A stretch of DNA of 64,000 bases from contig NZ_CP156081.1 of assembly GCF_039830135.1 (NCBI RefSeq), positions 2,900,001 to 2,964,000 of the forward strand, written 5' to 3'. The DNA is from Defluviimonas sp. SAOS-178_SWC. Lineage in GTDB: Bacteria > Pseudomonadota > Alphaproteobacteria > Rhodobacterales > Rhodobacteraceae. The notes beneath the pieces were generated by a model, which was given only the letters and a program-made list of their open reading frames with translations, was not told the DNA's origin and did no database searches. Below, one piece after another: positions 43,740-54,161 of this stretch (its first letter is position 1; each line of letters starts with the position of its first letter). The translations under genes and the position numbers were made by a program.

Positions 43740-43783
43740 CTACGCTGTAGCTACAGGAAACCTACGCGAAACCTACGCGAAAG
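43740..43783. repeat. Four 11-bp direct repeats (CTACGC-type)
   Basis: Four consecutive 11-bp units: CTACGCTGTAG, CTACAGGAAAC, CTACGCGAAAC, CTACGCGAAAG. The period of 11 bp puts each unit on the same face of the helix. The first two units also form a GTAGCTAC dyad. It lies 50-93 bp upstream of the possible 53-residue ORF and 19 bp after the end of the DUF2484 gene. Confidence 0.6.
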
Positions 43784-43801
43784 ATATGCTCCCGTACGCC
43801 C

Positions 43802-44050
43802 TCAGCGCACCGTCTTCCGCCGCACCCAGCGCCAGAGGTAGATGAGCGGCCAGCGCAGGATCGAGGCGCCGGCGGCAAGGACGATGAGGCCGACCCAGGG
43901 GCCGTTCTCGTAAGTCACCCAGCCAAGGATCGGAATGCCGGCGGCGATAAGGAGATAGGCCGCCCGCCAGTGGTGATCGCGCGAGGGCAGCATTGCGGTG
44001 ACGGTCGCGGTGATCGCCCAGAGACAGGCAAGGGTGATGGAGTGGCTCAT
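43802..44050 (-). CDS. DUF2484 family membrane protein, second copy
   Basis: Eighty-two residues with three hydrophobic segments: ITLACLWAITATVTAMLPS, AAYLLIAAGIPILGWVTYE and WVGLIVLAAGASILRWPLIY. It shares the plan of the preceding gene product, including the C-terminal basic RWPLIYLWRWVRRK, so they are paralogues. The start overlaps the stop of the first copy by four bases. Function unknown; DUF2484 genes lie in the mur region in Rhodobacterales. Confidence 0.82.
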   Translation of the reverse strand: MSHSITLACLWAITATVTAMLPSRDHHWRAAYLLIAAGIPILGWVTYENGPWVGLIVLAAGASILRWPLIYLWRWVRRKTVR

Positions 44051-44313
44051 TCCGGTTCCCTCTCCTTGGTGGGCGTTTTCTTTCCCATCGCCTTTTTGAT
44101 CAGATAACGCAATGGGTTGCGGAACATCGACAGGAAGCCGGCGAAGGCGGCAAGGCCGATCCAGACGTTGGTGGCCATCGCCAGCCAGACGATCATCACC
44201 GGCGCGGCGACGAGGAGGACAAGGCCCGGCAGGATCTGGTAGCGCATCGGCAGGAAGGCGACGATCGTCGCGGCGAGGACCCAGAAGCAGGCGAGGACGA
44301 CCGGCAGCGTCAT
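44047..44313 (-). CDS. DUF2484 family membrane protein, first copy
   Basis: Eighty-eight residues with three membrane segments: LPVVLACFWVLAATIVAFLP, ILPGLVLLVAAPVMIVWLAM and IGLAAFAGFLSMFRNPLRYL, then a basic tail. It overlaps the APC permease gene upstream and its paralogue downstream by four bases on each side, so the three are co-translated. Confidence 0.82.
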   Translation of the reverse strand: MTLPVVLACFWVLAATIVAFLPMRYQILPGLVLLVAAPVMIVWLAMATNVWIGLAAFAGFLSMFRNPLRYLIKKAMGKKTPTKEREPE

Positions 44314-45503
44314 GCGAACCGCCCCCAGATCGCCGCCGCGAAGGTGAGGATGCAGCCTGCCATGCCGAGCCAGGGGACCAGGGGCGCGACCGTAAACGGC
44401 GCCTCCGGTCGCTTTTTCTTCGCCCCAATCAGCGCGGCGTTAACCGTGGTGAAGACGATCAGAAGCGCCAGCGTCGTGCCCTCGGCCAGAACCGCCACCG
44501 GCAGCGTGAGCGCCGAGACGATCACCGCCGCGCCGACGAGCAGGTTCGCCCTTGCGGGGGTGCCGAAGGTCGGATGCGCGCGGCGGAAGGTCAGCAGCGC
44601 GGGCGACCATTTGCCGAGGCCGAAGAGCACGCGGGAGGCCATGACGATCTGCGCGAGGATGCCGTTCAGCGCCGCCGCGACCGCGATTGCGGCGAGGAAG
44701 GTGGCGCTGGTGCCGGTTCCGGCCTCCCACACCAGGGCGAGCGGCCGTTCGGAGGCGCCGAGCACGTCGCGCGGGACGGCGCGGACGGCGGCGAGGGAAA
44801 CGAGGGCGTAAAGGCTCGCCGTGATCGCCAGCGACCACAGGATCGCGCGCGGCATGTTGCGTTCGGGCGCGTGGGATTCCTCGGCCATGTTGACGAGATC
44901 GTCGAACCCGATGAAGGCGAAGAAGGCGAAGGTCGTGGCCGCGGCGATCCCCGTCCATTCGGGATCGGGCAGCGGCAGGTGGAACGCCGCCACAGGGTCC
45001 GCATTGAAGCCCGCGCCGATGACGAGGAGGAGGCCCGCCACCTCGATCACGGTGAGGACGGCGGCGAAGGTCAGGCTTTCAAGGACGCCGACGATGGCGA
45101 TGCCGGTCAGCGCGACCCCGAGGCCGATCACCGCCCATTCGAACGGCACCGGAACGATCGCGGTGAGGTAGCCCACCCCGCCCCGCAGCACCGCCGCCGC
45201 CGCGACGATGCCCGCGACCACGTTGATCGCGCCGATGAGCATGGCGAGCCAGTGCCGGCCAAGACCGACCTCGACATAGGAACTGTCGCCTGCCGCTTCG
45301 GGGATGCGCGAGGCAAGTTCCGAGAATGAAAGCGCCGAGGGCACCGCGACGAGCCCGGCGAGAAGGAAGGCCAGCGGCGCCCAGAGGCCGGCGGCACCGG
45401 CAGCAGCCCCTGTCAGGACATAGATGCCGGCGCCGACCATGACGCCGACGCCGTAGGCAATGAGAAGCCCGAGCCCGAGGCGGCGTTTGAGCGCCCCGGA
45501 CAA
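44310..45503 (-). CDS. APC family amino acid/polyamine permease
   Basis: Membrane permease of 397 residues with about 12 segments. N-terminal GVGVMVGAGIYVLTGAAAGA is the APC unwound-helix signature, followed by LSFSELASRIPEAAGDSSYV and FAFFAFIGFDDLVNMAEE. The substrate is unknown. The gene starts 4 bp after the murC stop in the same direction, so it joins the mur transcript; this is not a usual member of dcw clusters. Confidence 0.88.
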   Translation of the reverse strand: MSGALKRRLGLGLLIAYGVGVMVGAGIYVLTGAAAGAAGLWAPLAFLLAGLVAVPSALSFSELASRIPEAAGDSSYVEVGLGRHWLAMLIGAINVVAGIVAAAAVLRGGVGYLTAIVPVPFEWAVIGLGVALTGIAIVGVLESLTFAAVLTVIEVAGLLLVIGAGFNADPVAAFHLPLPDPEWTGIAAATTFAFFAFIGFDDLVNMAEESHAPERNMPRAILWSLAITASLYALVSLAAVRAVPRDVLGASERPLALVWEAGTGTSATFLAAIAVAAALNGILAQIVMASRVLFGLGKWSPALLTFRRAHPTFGTPARANLLVGAAVIVSALTLPVAVLAEGTTLALLIVFTTVNAALIGAKKKRPEAPFTVAPLVPWLGMAGCILTFAAAIWGRFA

Positions 45504-45507
45504 CGGA

Positions 45508-46929
45508 TCAGGCCTTCAGCCGTTGCGGCAGGGCGTTGGCCCAGGCCGAGATCGTGCCGGCGCCAAGGCAGACCACCATGTCGCCGGGCCGCGCCTGTTC
45601 GCGCACCAGCCGCACGAGGTCGTCCTCGTCGAGGATGGCGCGGGCATGGCGGTGACCGTGGGCGACGAGGCCCGCGACCAGATCGTCGCGGGTCGCACCA
45701 GGGATCGGGTCTTCGCCCGCCGCATAGACCTCGGCGATGGCGACGACGTCGGCTTCGTTGAAGCAGGTGCAGAAGTCGTCGAAGAGGCTGTGCAGACGGG
45801 TGTAGCGGTGCGGCTGGTGAACGGCGATGACCCGGCCCTTCGTCGCCTGCCGCGCGGCCTTCAGGACCGCCGCGATCTCCACCGGATGGTGGCCGTAATC
45901 GTCGATGACGGTAACGCCGCCCAGCACCTCGCCGACCTTGGTGAAGCGCCGGTTCACCCCGCCGAAATTGGCGAGGGCGGAGCGGATCTCGTCCTTCTTC
46001 ATGCCGAGATGGCGGGCGACCGCGACGGCGGCGAGCGCGTTCGAAACGTTGTGATCCCCCGGCATCGGCAGGGTGCAGCCCTCGATCACCGACGGCTTGC
46101 CATCCTCGTCCTTGCCTTCGCTTTGCAGCGCGATGTCGAAATGGGCCACACCCGCCTCGTAGGTCAGGTTGATCGCCCGCACGTCGGCCTGGGTATTGAA
46201 GCCGAAGGTGATGACCCGGCGGTCGGCGACACGGCCGACGAGGGTCTGGACCTCGGGGTGGTCGGTGCAGCAGACGGCGACGCCGTAGAACGGGATGTTC
46301 GACACGAAATCGTAGAAGCCCTGCCGGAGCGCGTCGAAAGAGCCCCAGTGCTCCATATGCTCGGGGTCGATATTGGTGACGATGGCGATGGTCGCCGGCA
46401 GGCGGTTGAAGCTGCCGTCGCTTTCATCCGCCTCGACGACCATCCATTCGCCGGCGCCCGCGCGGGCGTTGGAGCCGTAGGCATGGATGATGCCGCCGTT
46501 GATCACGGTCGGATCGAAACCGCCCTTGTCGAGAAGCGTCGCCACCATCGTCGTGGTCGTCGTCTTGCCATGCGTGCCGGCGACGGCGACGTTGGAGCGC
46601 AGGCGCATGAGTTCGGCCAGCATCTCGGCCCGGCGCACGACGGGCAGACCGCGCCGCCGGGCTTCTTCCAGTTCAGGGTTGCCCTTCTTGATCGCCGAGG
46701 AGATCACAACGACCGCCGCCTCGCCGATATTCTCGGCGCGCTGGCCCTCGAAGAAGGTGGCCCCCAGCTTAACCAGACGGTCGGTGATCTTCGAGGCCTT
46801 GGCGTCGGAGCCCTGTACGCGGTAGCCGAGCGTCATTAAGACCTCGGCGATGCCCGACATGCCGATCCCGCCGATGCCGACGAAATGGATGGGGCCAAGC
46901 TCTCCGGGCAGTTTCGTCGCGGCGTTCAT
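45508..46929 (-). CDS. murC: UDP-N-acetylmuramate--L-alanine ligase MurC
   Basis: Mur ligase of 473 residues. N-terminal Rossmann motif [23 protein letters not shown]-binding [18 protein letters not shown]; metal and substrate residues in [21 protein letters not shown]-terminal [20 protein letters not shown]. It adds L-Ala to UDP-MurNAc. It lies 3 bp after murG. Confidence 0.96.
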   Translation of the reverse strand: MNAATKLPGELGPIHFVGIGGIGMSGIAEVLMTLGYRVQGSDAKASKITDRLVKLGATFFEGQRAENIGEAAVVVISSAIKKGNPELEEARRRGLPVVRRAEMLAELMRLRSNVAVAGTHGKTTTTTMVATLLDKGGFDPTVINGGIIHAYGSNARAGAGEWMVVEADESDGSFNRLPATIAIVTNIDPEHMEHWGSFDALRQGFYDFVSNIPFYGVAVCCTDHPEVQTLVGRVADRRVITFGFNTQADVRAINLTYEAGVAHFDIALQSEGKDEDGKPSVIEGCTLPMPGDHNVSNALAAVAVARHLGMKKDEIRSALANFGGVNRRFTKVGEVLGGVTVIDDYGHHPVEIAAVLKAARQATKGRVIAVHQPHRYTRLHSLFDDFCTCFNEADVVAIAEVYAAGEDPIPGATRDDLVAGLVAHGHRHARAILDEDDLVRLVREQARPGDMVVCLGAGTISAWANALPQRLKA

Positions 46930-46932
46930 CGG

Positions 46933-48030
46933 TTATTCTTTCACTCTCAGGGCTTCGACCATCTCGACCAGACGGTCGGTCGCATCGGGGATGCCGTAGG
47001 CGAGGGCCGCATGGGCCATCCGCGTCGCGGCACCGGGGTTTTCAAGGATCGCGGCGACATGCCCCGAGAGCGTCGCGGCGTCAAGGCGCGATTCCGGGAT
47101 GAGGATCGCCGCCTCGGCACTGACGAGGCCCCGCGCATTGGCCGTCTGGTGGTCGCCCGCGGCGGCGGCGAAGGGGATCAGGATCGACGGGCGGCCGATC
47201 ACCGAGATATCGGCGACCGAGGACGCGCCGGAGCGGGAGATCACCAGCTGCGCCTCGCTGAGGCGGGCGGGGACATCGTCAAAGAAGGGTTTGACCTCGG
47301 CGCGGATCCCTGCCCCGGCATAGGCGGCGGTGACGCGGTCGAGGTCTTCGGGGCGGGCCTGATGCGCGATGCGAAGGCGGTCGCGTAGCGTACCGGGCAA
47401 GGATGCGAGCGCGTCTGGAACGACGTCCGAGAGGATCCGCGCGCCCTGGCTGCCGCCGATGACAAGCAGGCTCATCGGGTAGTCGCCCGGCGGGATGTAG
47501 GGCGCGCCTGCCCGTTCCAGAACGGCGGCGCGGACGGGGTTGCCGGTATGGATCACCTCGACGCCGCCGGGCACCTCGGTCGGCCAGGTGCCGCAGGCCA
47601 CCGCGTGAATGCGGGCGCGGGCGGCGAAGAACGCGTTGACCCGGCCAAGGACCCCGTTCTGCTCGTGCACCATGCGCGGCAGTTTCAGCATCTTCGCCGC
47701 CGCCAGTGCCGGGATCGACGGGTAACCGCCGAAGCCGACCACGACGGCGGGCTTATCGCGCAGCATCGCGACACAGGCGCCGATGACCCCGCCGAGGATG
47801 CGAAAAGGTACGGCGAGTTTCGCGAGCGGTCCGCCGCGCGCGAAGGTGGCGGAGGCGACCTCCTCGATCACGACTTCCCTCGGGTAGCCGCCGGCATAGC
47901 GCGCGCCGCGCGCATCGGTCGACAGCTTCACCCGCCAGCCCCGCGCCACCATCGCCTCGGCAAGCGCCTGGGCGGGAAACATGTGCCCGCCGGTGCCCCC
48001 GGCCGCGATGAGAAGAAGGGGCGCGGACAT
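46933..48030 (-). CDS. murG: UDP-GlcNAc:lipid I GlcNAc transferase MurG
   Basis: GT28 glycosyltransferase of 365 residues that makes lipid II. Start at 48030, overlapping the ftsW stop (ATGA); the longer frame to 48405 runs inside ftsW. Motifs: [55 protein letters not shown], the G-loop [15 protein letters not shown] and [20 protein letters not shown]. Confidence 0.96.
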   Translation of the reverse strand: MSAPLLLIAAGGTGGHMFPAQALAEAMVARGWRVKLSTDARGARYAGGYPREVVIEEVASATFARGGPLAKLAVPFRILGGVIGACVAMLRDKPAVVVGFGGYPSIPALAAAKMLKLPRMVHEQNGVLGRVNAFFAARARIHAVACGTWPTEVPGGVEVIHTGNPVRAAVLERAGAPYIPPGDYPMSLLVIGGSQGARILSDVVPDALASLPGTLRDRLRIAHQARPEDLDRVTAAYAGAGIRAEVKPFFDDVPARLSEAQLVISRSGASSVADISVIGRPSILIPFAAAAGDHQTANARGLVSAEAAILIPESRLDAATLSGHVAAILENPGAATRMAHAALAYGIPDATDRLVEMVEALRVKE

Positions 48031-49196
48031 CAGCGGCCCCGCTTGATGAGGTAATCCTCGATCCGGCCCTGCGGGCGGGCGCGGGTGAAGGCGAGAAGCA
48101 TGCCGACCGCAATCCCGGACGCGATGACCGACGATCCGCCGTAGCTCACGAACGGCAGCGTCATCCCCTTGGCGGGCAGAAGCCGGACCGCGACGCCCAT
48201 GTTGATCATCGCCTGCACCCCGAAGGCGCAGGCAAGGCCGGTGCCGGCGAGCCGGGTGAAGGGGTCGCGCTCCCGCATCAGCCGGAAGAGCGACCGGGCG
48301 GTGATCGACGCATAGACAGCGATGATGAGAAGGACGAGGATCAGCCCGTATTCCTCGGCCGCGACCGCGATGATGAAGTCGGTATGGGCGTCTGGAAGCG
48401 ACCATTTCACCGTCCCCTCGCCGACGCCGACGCCGAAAAAGCCGCCTTCCTGGATGGCATTGGTGGCGTAGCCGATCTGCGTCCGCGGATCGACCTCTGC
48501 CGACAGGAACCCGTCGATGCGGCGGGCGAAATGCTCCGACACGTCATAGGCGAAGATGCCGCCCGCGACGACGAGGCCGCCGATCACGGTCAGAAGCGTG
48601 ATCGGCGCGCCGGCGACGAAATACATCACGCCCCAGGCGAAGAGGATCAGGCAGGCTTGACCGAAATCCGGCTGAAGCGCGAGGAAGATCACGATGATCA
48701 GCGTCAGGACGAAACTGTAGAGCCGCCCCGGCGGGCCGTTGATCTCCTGCGCGGCGGCCATCAGCCACGCGGCCATCACCACGAAACCGGGCTTGAGAAA
48801 CTCGGACGGCTGGAAGCTCGCGAAGCCGAGCGAGTACCAGCGCACCGCGCCCTTGCCGAAATCCGTTCCGAAGACCGGCAGCAAGAGGAGTGCCACGAAC
48901 GCGGCCAGAAACCCCAGGACCCCCAGGCGGCGCACAAGATCGGGCGACATCATCGATGTGACGAGCATCGCGACGATCGCCATGCCGCCGAAGAAGGCCT
49001 GCCGCGTCACGTAGTAGAAGGGATCGAGCCCGTTCTTTTCCGCCAAGGGCACCGAGGCCGCGAGGCCGAGCAGCAGCCCGATACCGAAGAGCACCAGAAC
49101 CCCGCTCAGCGACCACTTGTCGATGGTACGCCACCAGCGGGGAAGAACCGGCTCACCCGCCCGCAAGGGCACGGTGCCGTAGACCATTTCCGTCAT
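48030..49196 (-). CDS. ftsW: Septal peptidoglycan polymerase FtsW
   Basis: SEDS glycosyltransferase of 388 residues with about ten membrane segments. The catalytic Asp is expected in the loop after [15 protein letters not shown] and ISAEVDPR-like; the signature [20 protein letters not shown] is present near the C-terminus. Also [20 protein letters not shown]. It pairs with FtsI (58870-60654). It is the first gene after the inserted GFA and RTX genes and probably has its own promoter in 49197-49330. Confidence 0.94.
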   Translation of the reverse strand: MTEMVYGTVPLRAGEPVLPRWWRTIDKWSLSGVLVLFGIGLLLGLAASVPLAEKNGLDPFYYVTRQAFFGGMAIVAMLVTSMMSPDLVRRLGVLGFLAAFVALLLLPVFGTDFGKGAVRWYSLGFASFQPSEFLKPGFVVMAAWLMAAAQEINGPPGRLYSFVLTLIIVIFLALQPDFGQACLILFAWGVMYFVAGAPITLLTVIGGLVVAGGIFAYDVSEHFARRIDGFLSAEVDPRTQIGYATNAIQEGGFFGVGVGEGTVKWSLPDAHTDFIIAVAAEEYGLILVLLIIAVYASITARSLFRLMRERDPFTRLAGTGLACAFGVQAMINMGVAVRLLPAKGMTLPFVSYGGSSVIASGIAVGMLLAFTRARPQGRIEDYLIKRGR

Positions 49197-49332
49197 GGAT
49201 TACCGCTTTCACTGCCTCGATGTCGCCCGTTTGCCGGGTCTCGAATTCAGTGTAACGCGGAACAACAGATGGCGCTAGGGAAACATCGCCGCCGCCGCCC
49301 CGGCGGAAACGTGCCGGTTGGATGCACCCGCT

Positions 49333-49797
49333 TCATCGGGCGAGCAGCGCGTCGCACCGCGCGAGTGCGCCTGCGGACCAGTAGACGTTGCGGTCGTAAT
49401 AGCCCGGCACCGCAGGCACGCCATCGGGCAGAACGTACCAGGGCAACTTGGTCGACGTGAAGATATGGATGTCCGGCGGACACGCGCCGGGATCGTCGAG
49501 CGTTCCGACCCGGACGAAGGCAATCTTCCGACCCGCCCCCGGATAGTACGACCAGAGCGCCACGTGGCAGTCCGGGCAGCGCAGGATGGTCTGGCCCTTG
49601 CCGGAACTGGACGGTGTCAGCACTTCGGCGGGCTGGCCCGAAAGAAGTTCCACCTTGTCCGCTTCGATCATCGCGTTCAGCGCATGGGCCGTGCCGGTTT
49701 CGCGCTGGCACCACGTGCAGTGGCAGGCATGGGTGAAGAGCGGGCGGTCGGTCATCCGGTAACGGACCTTCCCGCAAGTGCAGCGGCCTTCGTGCAT
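49333..49797 (-). CDS. GFA family zinc protein, second copy
   Basis: One hundred and fifty-four residues with zinc cysteines in EGRCTCGKVRYRM, HACHCTWCQRETGTAHALNA and LRCPDCHVALWSYYPG, and a longer C-terminus (IHIFTSTKLPWYVLPDGVP) than the first copy at 24751. It is close to ftsW and transcribed in the same direction, an unusual place for this family. The function is unproven. Confidence 0.88.
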   Translation of the reverse strand: MHEGRCTCGKVRYRMTDRPLFTHACHCTWCQRETGTAHALNAMIEADKVELLSGQPAEVLTPSSSGKGQTILRCPDCHVALWSYYPGAGRKIAFVRVGTLDDPGACPPDIHIFTSTKLPWYVLPDGVPAVPGYYDRNVYWSAGALARCDALLAR

Positions 49798-49871
49798 GGC
49801 GGATCTCCCCTTCGCCGGTCGAGCCTAGCAGGTCCGCGCCGGATCAGACGAGACGGAAGTTCGCGCCCCGG

Positions 49872-51281
49872 TCAGGCCAGGAGGATATCGTCGACGTAGA
49901 ACGCGTCGCCCGCCCCGGCGATCACGTTGAATTGTATGACGTCGGTCGCGTTGGTGAAGCGCAGCACGCCATCCGGGTCGACATCGGCCGAGGTCACGGT
50001 CACCTGTCCGATGCCGTTCCCGACCGCGTCGGAGAAGACGATCTCGGCGGTCTCTCCCACGTCGAAGCCGATCATCGAGAAGCCGACGAGGTCGAACGCG
50101 GCGTTGTCCTTGTGCTTGACGTTCATTTCGTGAGTGGTGCCGTTCGGATCGGTCCAGATGCGGAACTCGTCATCACCGTCGCCATCGTAGTCGAAGCTCG
50201 TCGCCCCTTCGTCGCGCTTCTCGAAATAGTTGGTGGCGGAGCTCAGCTGGCTGATCCAGTAGCTGCCGTTCGGGCCATCCTGGTAGATCCAGATGCCGAA
50301 GATCTCGGCGGTGATATCGTCATAGACGCTGACCATGTCCTCGAACTGGATATCGCCGGCCTGGGCCGGATAGGTCACCTGGAAGGTCACGTCGCCGTAT
50401 TGCACGTTGCCGGACCCGTCGGAGACTTCGTACCAGAACTGCACCACCGGCGGCGGCGCGCCCGCGCCCGGTTCGATGTCGTAGACGCCGTTCGGATCCC
50501 AGGTCAGCGTGCCGTCGGAATTTAGCGTGAGAAGCGAGCCGTCGTTCAGAAGCCCGCCGCCCATGTAGTAGCTGAGCGGCTGGCCATCCGGGATGAGGTC
50601 GATGTCGTTGATCCCGTCCTGGTCGAGGTCGATCTGCACGTCGAGAATGGCGCTGAGCGTCAGCCCCACCCCCGGCTGGCCGCCTTCGAGGTAGTCGTTG
50701 GCAAGGACATCGACCGTGGCCGTTCCGTCGAAGGGCGCGTAGTCGAAGTCGCCTTGCGTGATGATATCGCCGGTCGCGGGCAGCTGGACGAAGATCAGCT
50801 CGTCGACATTGGTGATGATATCGACGTCGCCCGACCCGTCGAGCGCGGTGACCGTGAAGCCCGTCACCACGGTCTGCTGGTTCTTGCCCTTGCCGACCGT
50901 CGTCGTGTGGATGGTGTAGTCATAGTCCACCCCGACCTCGCCGTAGTAGATGACGGTGTCGACGCCGCCATCCGTCCCGCCGTCGATCGTGTCGCTGCCG
51001 GGCCCTGCGATGATCACGTCGCTGCCATCGCCGCCGTTGATCACGTCGTTTCCGGCACCACCATAAATCGTGTCGTCACCGGCCCCGGCCTCGATCACGT
51101 CATTGCCGTCCCCGCCGTCGATCTCATCGTCGCCGCCAAGGCCCCAGATCACGTCATCGCCCGAGGTCGAGAAGATCCCGGACGAGAGCGGCGTGATCAG
51201 ATCGGCGCTGTCGGTGCCGACGATGGCACCGGCAGGCGGCGTCGGCGCGGCCTTTCCACCAGAGCTGGACGGTTTCGGCAT
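49872..51281 (-). CDS. RTX-type calcium-binding repeat protein
   Basis: Acidic protein of 469 residues. Residues about 40-105 are nonapeptide RTX repeats (GGDGNDVIE, GAGDDTIYG, GAGNDVING, GDGSDVIIA, GPGSDTIDG) expected to bind calcium. The middle has cadherin/bacterial Ig-like stretches (VDVLANDYLEGG, GTLTWDPNGVYDIEPG) and an EF-hand-like VQIDLDQDGINDIDLIPDG. The end is FYVDDILLA, reminiscent of VDDI-type C-terminal domains. No Sec signal is visible, which fits type I secretion, but no T1SS genes are in the window. It lies between ftsW and murD. Confidence 0.82.
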   Translation of the reverse strand: MPKPSSSGGKAAPTPPAGAIVGTDSADLITPLSSGIFSTSGDDVIWGLGGDDEIDGGDGNDVIEAGAGDDTIYGGAGNDVINGGDGSDVIIAGPGSDTIDGGTDGGVDTVIYYGEVGVDYDYTIHTTTVGKGKNQQTVVTGFTVTALDGSGDVDIITNVDELIFVQLPATGDIITQGDFDYAPFDGTATVDVLANDYLEGGQPGVGLTLSAILDVQIDLDQDGINDIDLIPDGQPLSYYMGGGLLNDGSLLTLNSDGTLTWDPNGVYDIEPGAGAPPPVVQFWYEVSDGSGNVQYGDVTFQVTYPAQAGDIQFEDMVSVYDDITAEIFGIWIYQDGPNGSYWISQLSSATNYFEKRDEGATSFDYDGDGDDEFRIWTDPNGTTHEMNVKHKDNAAFDLVGFSMIGFDVGETAEIVFSDAVGNGIGQVTVTSADVDPDGVLRFTNATDVIQFNVIAGAGDAFYVDDILLA

Positions 51282-51454
51282 GAAGTCCTCCTTGGCTGCG
51301 TGGTGTCGGTTAGAATGCGGGATATACCTTCGTAGCCGGCCATTTCCGACATTTTCCCGCCGAAACTGCGGCTATTCCGCGCCATTGGCGGCGCTTGGGC
51401 GTCAATCCGGATGGGTTGACAGCGACTGTCGCTGAATGGCTGACGACCCGAAGA

Positions 51455-52861
51455 TTACGCCCGCGCCAACCAGTCCGCGACCCGCGCCGCGAAATCCTCG
51501 CCGCGCTTCTCGAAGTTCGGGTACTGGTCGAACGACGCGGCCGCCGGAGCGAGGAGGACGACCTCGCCCGCCTCCGCTTCTTCCGCCGCGCGGGCGACGG
51601 CGCGCTCCATTGTCTCGCAGATCTCGTGCGGGGTGTCGCCAAGCTCCAGCGCGAAGTCGCGCGCCGAATGGCCGATGAGATAGGCCTTCACCACGGAACC
51701 GAGATGCGGCTTCAGCGCCGCGATGCCGCCGTCCTTGCCAAGCCCCCCGGCGATCCAGCGGATCTTCGGGAAGGCCTGCAACGCCTTGGCGGCGCTGTCG
51801 ACGTTGGTCGCCTTCGAGTCGTTGACGAAGCGCACCCCGCCCCGCTCGCCGACAAGCTGGCTCCGGTGCGGAAGCCCCGCGAAAGAGTGCAAGGCGCCCT
51901 CGATCAGCTTCGGCGCGAGGCCGAGCGTACGAACGGCCGCATAGGCGGCGCAGGCGTTCTGGTGGTTGTGGGCGCCCGGCAGCCCCGCGACCTCGCGCAG
52001 GTCGATTGCGGCCACCTGCCGCCCTTTGCGCCATTCGGACAGGAACCCCTTGCGGGCAAAGACCGTCCAGCCCTCGCCGTCCAGCTTCTGGCCCGACGAG
52101 ATACGGATCACCCGGTCGTCCGCCGGCCCCTGCGCGAGTTGGTTGGCAAGGAACTGCCCCTCGACCTCGTCCACCCCGATCACCGCCCGGTCCGGCCCGC
52201 CCTCGGCGAACAACCTGCGCTTGGCGGCGAAGTAACCGCCCTTGCCGCCGTGCCGGTCGAGGTGATCGGGCGAGAGGTTGGTGAAGACCGCGATATCGGG
52301 GGTCAGGGAGCGCGCAAGTTCGGTCTGGTAGGAGCTGAGTTCCAGCACCACGACCTCGCCGTCCTCCGCCGGGTCGATGTCGAGCACGCCACGGCCGATA
52401 TTCCCCGCCATCTGGGTCGGACGTCCGGCGACATTGAGGATGTGGTGGATCAGCGCCGTCGTCGTCGACTTGCCGTTCGACCCGGTGACCGCGATGACTT
52501 TCGGAATTTGGTCCATCTCGTCCCAGCCCGCCACGGCCCAGGAGCGGAAGAACAGCCCGATATCGTTGTCGACCGGCACGCCGGCCGCCATCGCGCGCGC
52601 GATCAGCCGGTTGGGCTCCGGGTAAAGATGCGGGATGCCGGGCGAGACGATCAGCGCGGCGATCCCTTCCCAGGCAGTGGCGCGCGTGAGGTCCGTGACC
52701 GCGAAGCCCGCCGCCTCGGCCGCCGCGCGGGCCTCGGGCGCGTCGTCCCAAAGGCACGGCTCCGCCCCGCCCGCGATCAGCGCCCGCGCCGTGGCAAGCC
52801 CCGACCGGCCGAGCCCCAGAACCGCGACCTTACGCCCCCCAAACCCTTGAACCGGAATCAT
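51455..52861 (-). CDS. murD: UDP-N-acetylmuramoylalanine--D-glutamate ligase MurD
   Basis: Mur ligase of 468 residues. N-terminal [23 protein letters not shown]-binding [60 protein letters not shown]; and [20 protein letters not shown]. Start at 52861; an upstream frame to 53014 has no family match. It adds D-Glu to UDP-MurNAc-L-Ala. Confidence 0.95.
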   Translation of the reverse strand: MIPVQGFGGRKVAVLGLGRSGLATARALIAGGAEPCLWDDAPEARAAAEAAGFAVTDLTRATAWEGIAALIVSPGIPHLYPEPNRLIARAMAAGVPVDNDIGLFFRSWAVAGWDEMDQIPKVIAVTGSNGKSTTTALIHHILNVAGRPTQMAGNIGRGVLDIDPAEDGEVVVLELSSYQTELARSLTPDIAVFTNLSPDHLDRHGGKGGYFAAKRRLFAEGGPDRAVIGVDEVEGQFLANQLAQGPADDRVIRISSGQKLDGEGWTVFARKGFLSEWRKGRQVAAIDLREVAGLPGAHNHQNACAAYAAVRTLGLAPKLIEGALHSFAGLPHRSQLVGERGGVRFVNDSKATNVDSAAKALQAFPKIRWIAGGLGKDGGIAALKPHLGSVVKAYLIGHSARDFALELGDTPHEICETMERAVARAAEEAEAGEVVLLAPAAASFDQYPNFEKRGEDFAARVADWLARA

Positions 52862-53038
52862 AATGCCCCGCCCTCCGACTTTTCGGGACAATGCCCCGAG
52901 GCCCCGCCGCCCGCAAGTTCGCGCGTCGAGACGGGCGCACGGGTTTACCTTGACTGTCATGCCCGTTAGGCTGGACCCTCGTGAGAACCCGCGCAAGGGC
53001 GCGGCCTCGGCCACTCATCCCCACCCCGAAAGGACGAC

Positions 53039-53467
53039 ATGACCCAGGTAAAGACGGGCGACACCGTGCGCATCCACTACACCGGCACTCTGCAGGACGG
53101 CACGACCTTCGACAGCTCCGCCGGGCGCGACCCGCTGGAATTCACCGTCGGCTCCGGCCAGATCATTCCCGGCCTGGACCGCGCGCTGCCGGGCATGGAA
53201 GTGGGCGAGCAGAAGACCGTCACCATCGCCCCGGAGGACGCCTACGGCCCGCGCCACGCCGAGGCCGCGCAGGACGTCCCGCGCCACCAGATCCCGCCCG
53301 AAATCCCGCTCGAGATCGGCACGCCCTTGCAGATGCGTACCCCCGACGGGCGCAGCATCAACGTCACGGTGGCCGGCTTGACAGAAGAGACGGTGACGCT
53401 CGACGCCAACCATCCGCTTGCCGGCAAGGCGCTGACCTTCGCCTTCGAGATCGTCTCGATCGGCTGA
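53039..53467 (+). CDS. FKBP-type peptidyl-prolyl isomerase (SlyD-like)
   Basis: One hundred and forty-two residues: VRIHYTGTLQDGTTFDSSAG, IIPGLDRALPGMEVGEQKTV, PEDAYGPRHAEAAQDVPRHQ, and an inserted flap domain (PEIPLEIGTPLQM to DANHPLAGKALTF). No His-rich metal tail, unlike E. coli SlyD. Encoded on the opposite strand to the dcw genes, with its start about 180 bp from that of murD, so the two are divergent. Confidence 0.9.
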   Translation: MTQVKTGDTVRIHYTGTLQDGTTFDSSAGRDPLEFTVGSGQIIPGLDRALPGMEVGEQKTVTIAPEDAYGPRHAEAAQDVPRHQIPPEIPLEIGTPLQMRTPDGRSINVTVAGLTEETVTLDANHPLAGKALTFAFEIVSIG

Positions 53468-53585
53468 GGCTCAGCCACCAAGCGGCGGCCCCGACAGGCG
53501 CCGCCGCCACAATTTCGCACGCGCCCTGCCCCTTTGACGCTTCATTTACCTGTCAGAGCGATATCCAAGGCAGGGGGTATCGCAG

Positions 53586-54005
53586 ATGTTCACCACGGCT
53601 GCTCAAAGGTTCCGCGACGCGCGCAGGCTGATCCTGTTCGCCACGCTCATGGCTTTCACTGCCGGCGTCGTGACCTATCTGCGCTACGACATGACGGTCG
53701 GCATCCTGCCGTTGCCGCTTTACACGGGCCTCGTCTACGCGGTGCTGATCGGCGCCGCCGCGACGATTTCGAGCATTGTCCTGCCCGTGCTTGGTGCCTT
53801 TATCGAAGCGACCGCGATCTCGCGCCTCGGTGTCGCGCTCGCCGCCTACGGCAGTCCTGACTTCGGGCTGGCATTGCAACAGTCCCCGTTCCTCAGCGCA
53901 ACCGCCGTCGTCGGCGGCGCGATCCTGATCCGGAAGGCTACGGCCCATCCCTCGGCGCAGGGCTGGGCCTTTCTCGGCCATCTGCCCTCCCGCAGGATCC
54001 TGTAG
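53586..54005 (+). CDS. Hypothetical membrane protein (139 aa)
   Basis: Three predicted membrane segments: residues about 14-31 (RLILFATLMAFTAGVVTYL), 43-72 (LYTGLVYAVLIGAAATISSI) and 100-115 (FLSATAVVGGAILIRK). No known family. Not connected with the mur genes on the other strand. The start at 53586 is the first ATG after GGCAGGGGGTATCGCAG. Confidence 0.6.
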   Translation: MFTTAAQRFRDARRLILFATLMAFTAGVVTYLRYDMTVGILPLPLYTGLVYAVLIGAAATISSIVLPVLGAFIEATAISRLGVALAAYGSPDFGLALQQSPFLSATAVVGGAILIRKATAHPSAQGWAFLGHLPSRRIL

Positions 54006-54161
54006 GGTCTGGCCTAGCCTCGGTACCGGCGCGACGCGCATCGGCGACGGGCCAGTTCCGCAATACAATGCACACCGTCGACGGCCGCCAGAACCAAAAA
54101 AACAGGTGATGGCGCATGGCCAGCCGGCCGAAAATACAGCGCCGCAAGGTCCGGAATCCGG

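Noticed and set aside
43740..43783. 11-bp repeats as a CRISPR array
   Set aside because: Units are contiguous with no spacers of 25-40 bp, and no cas genes are present.
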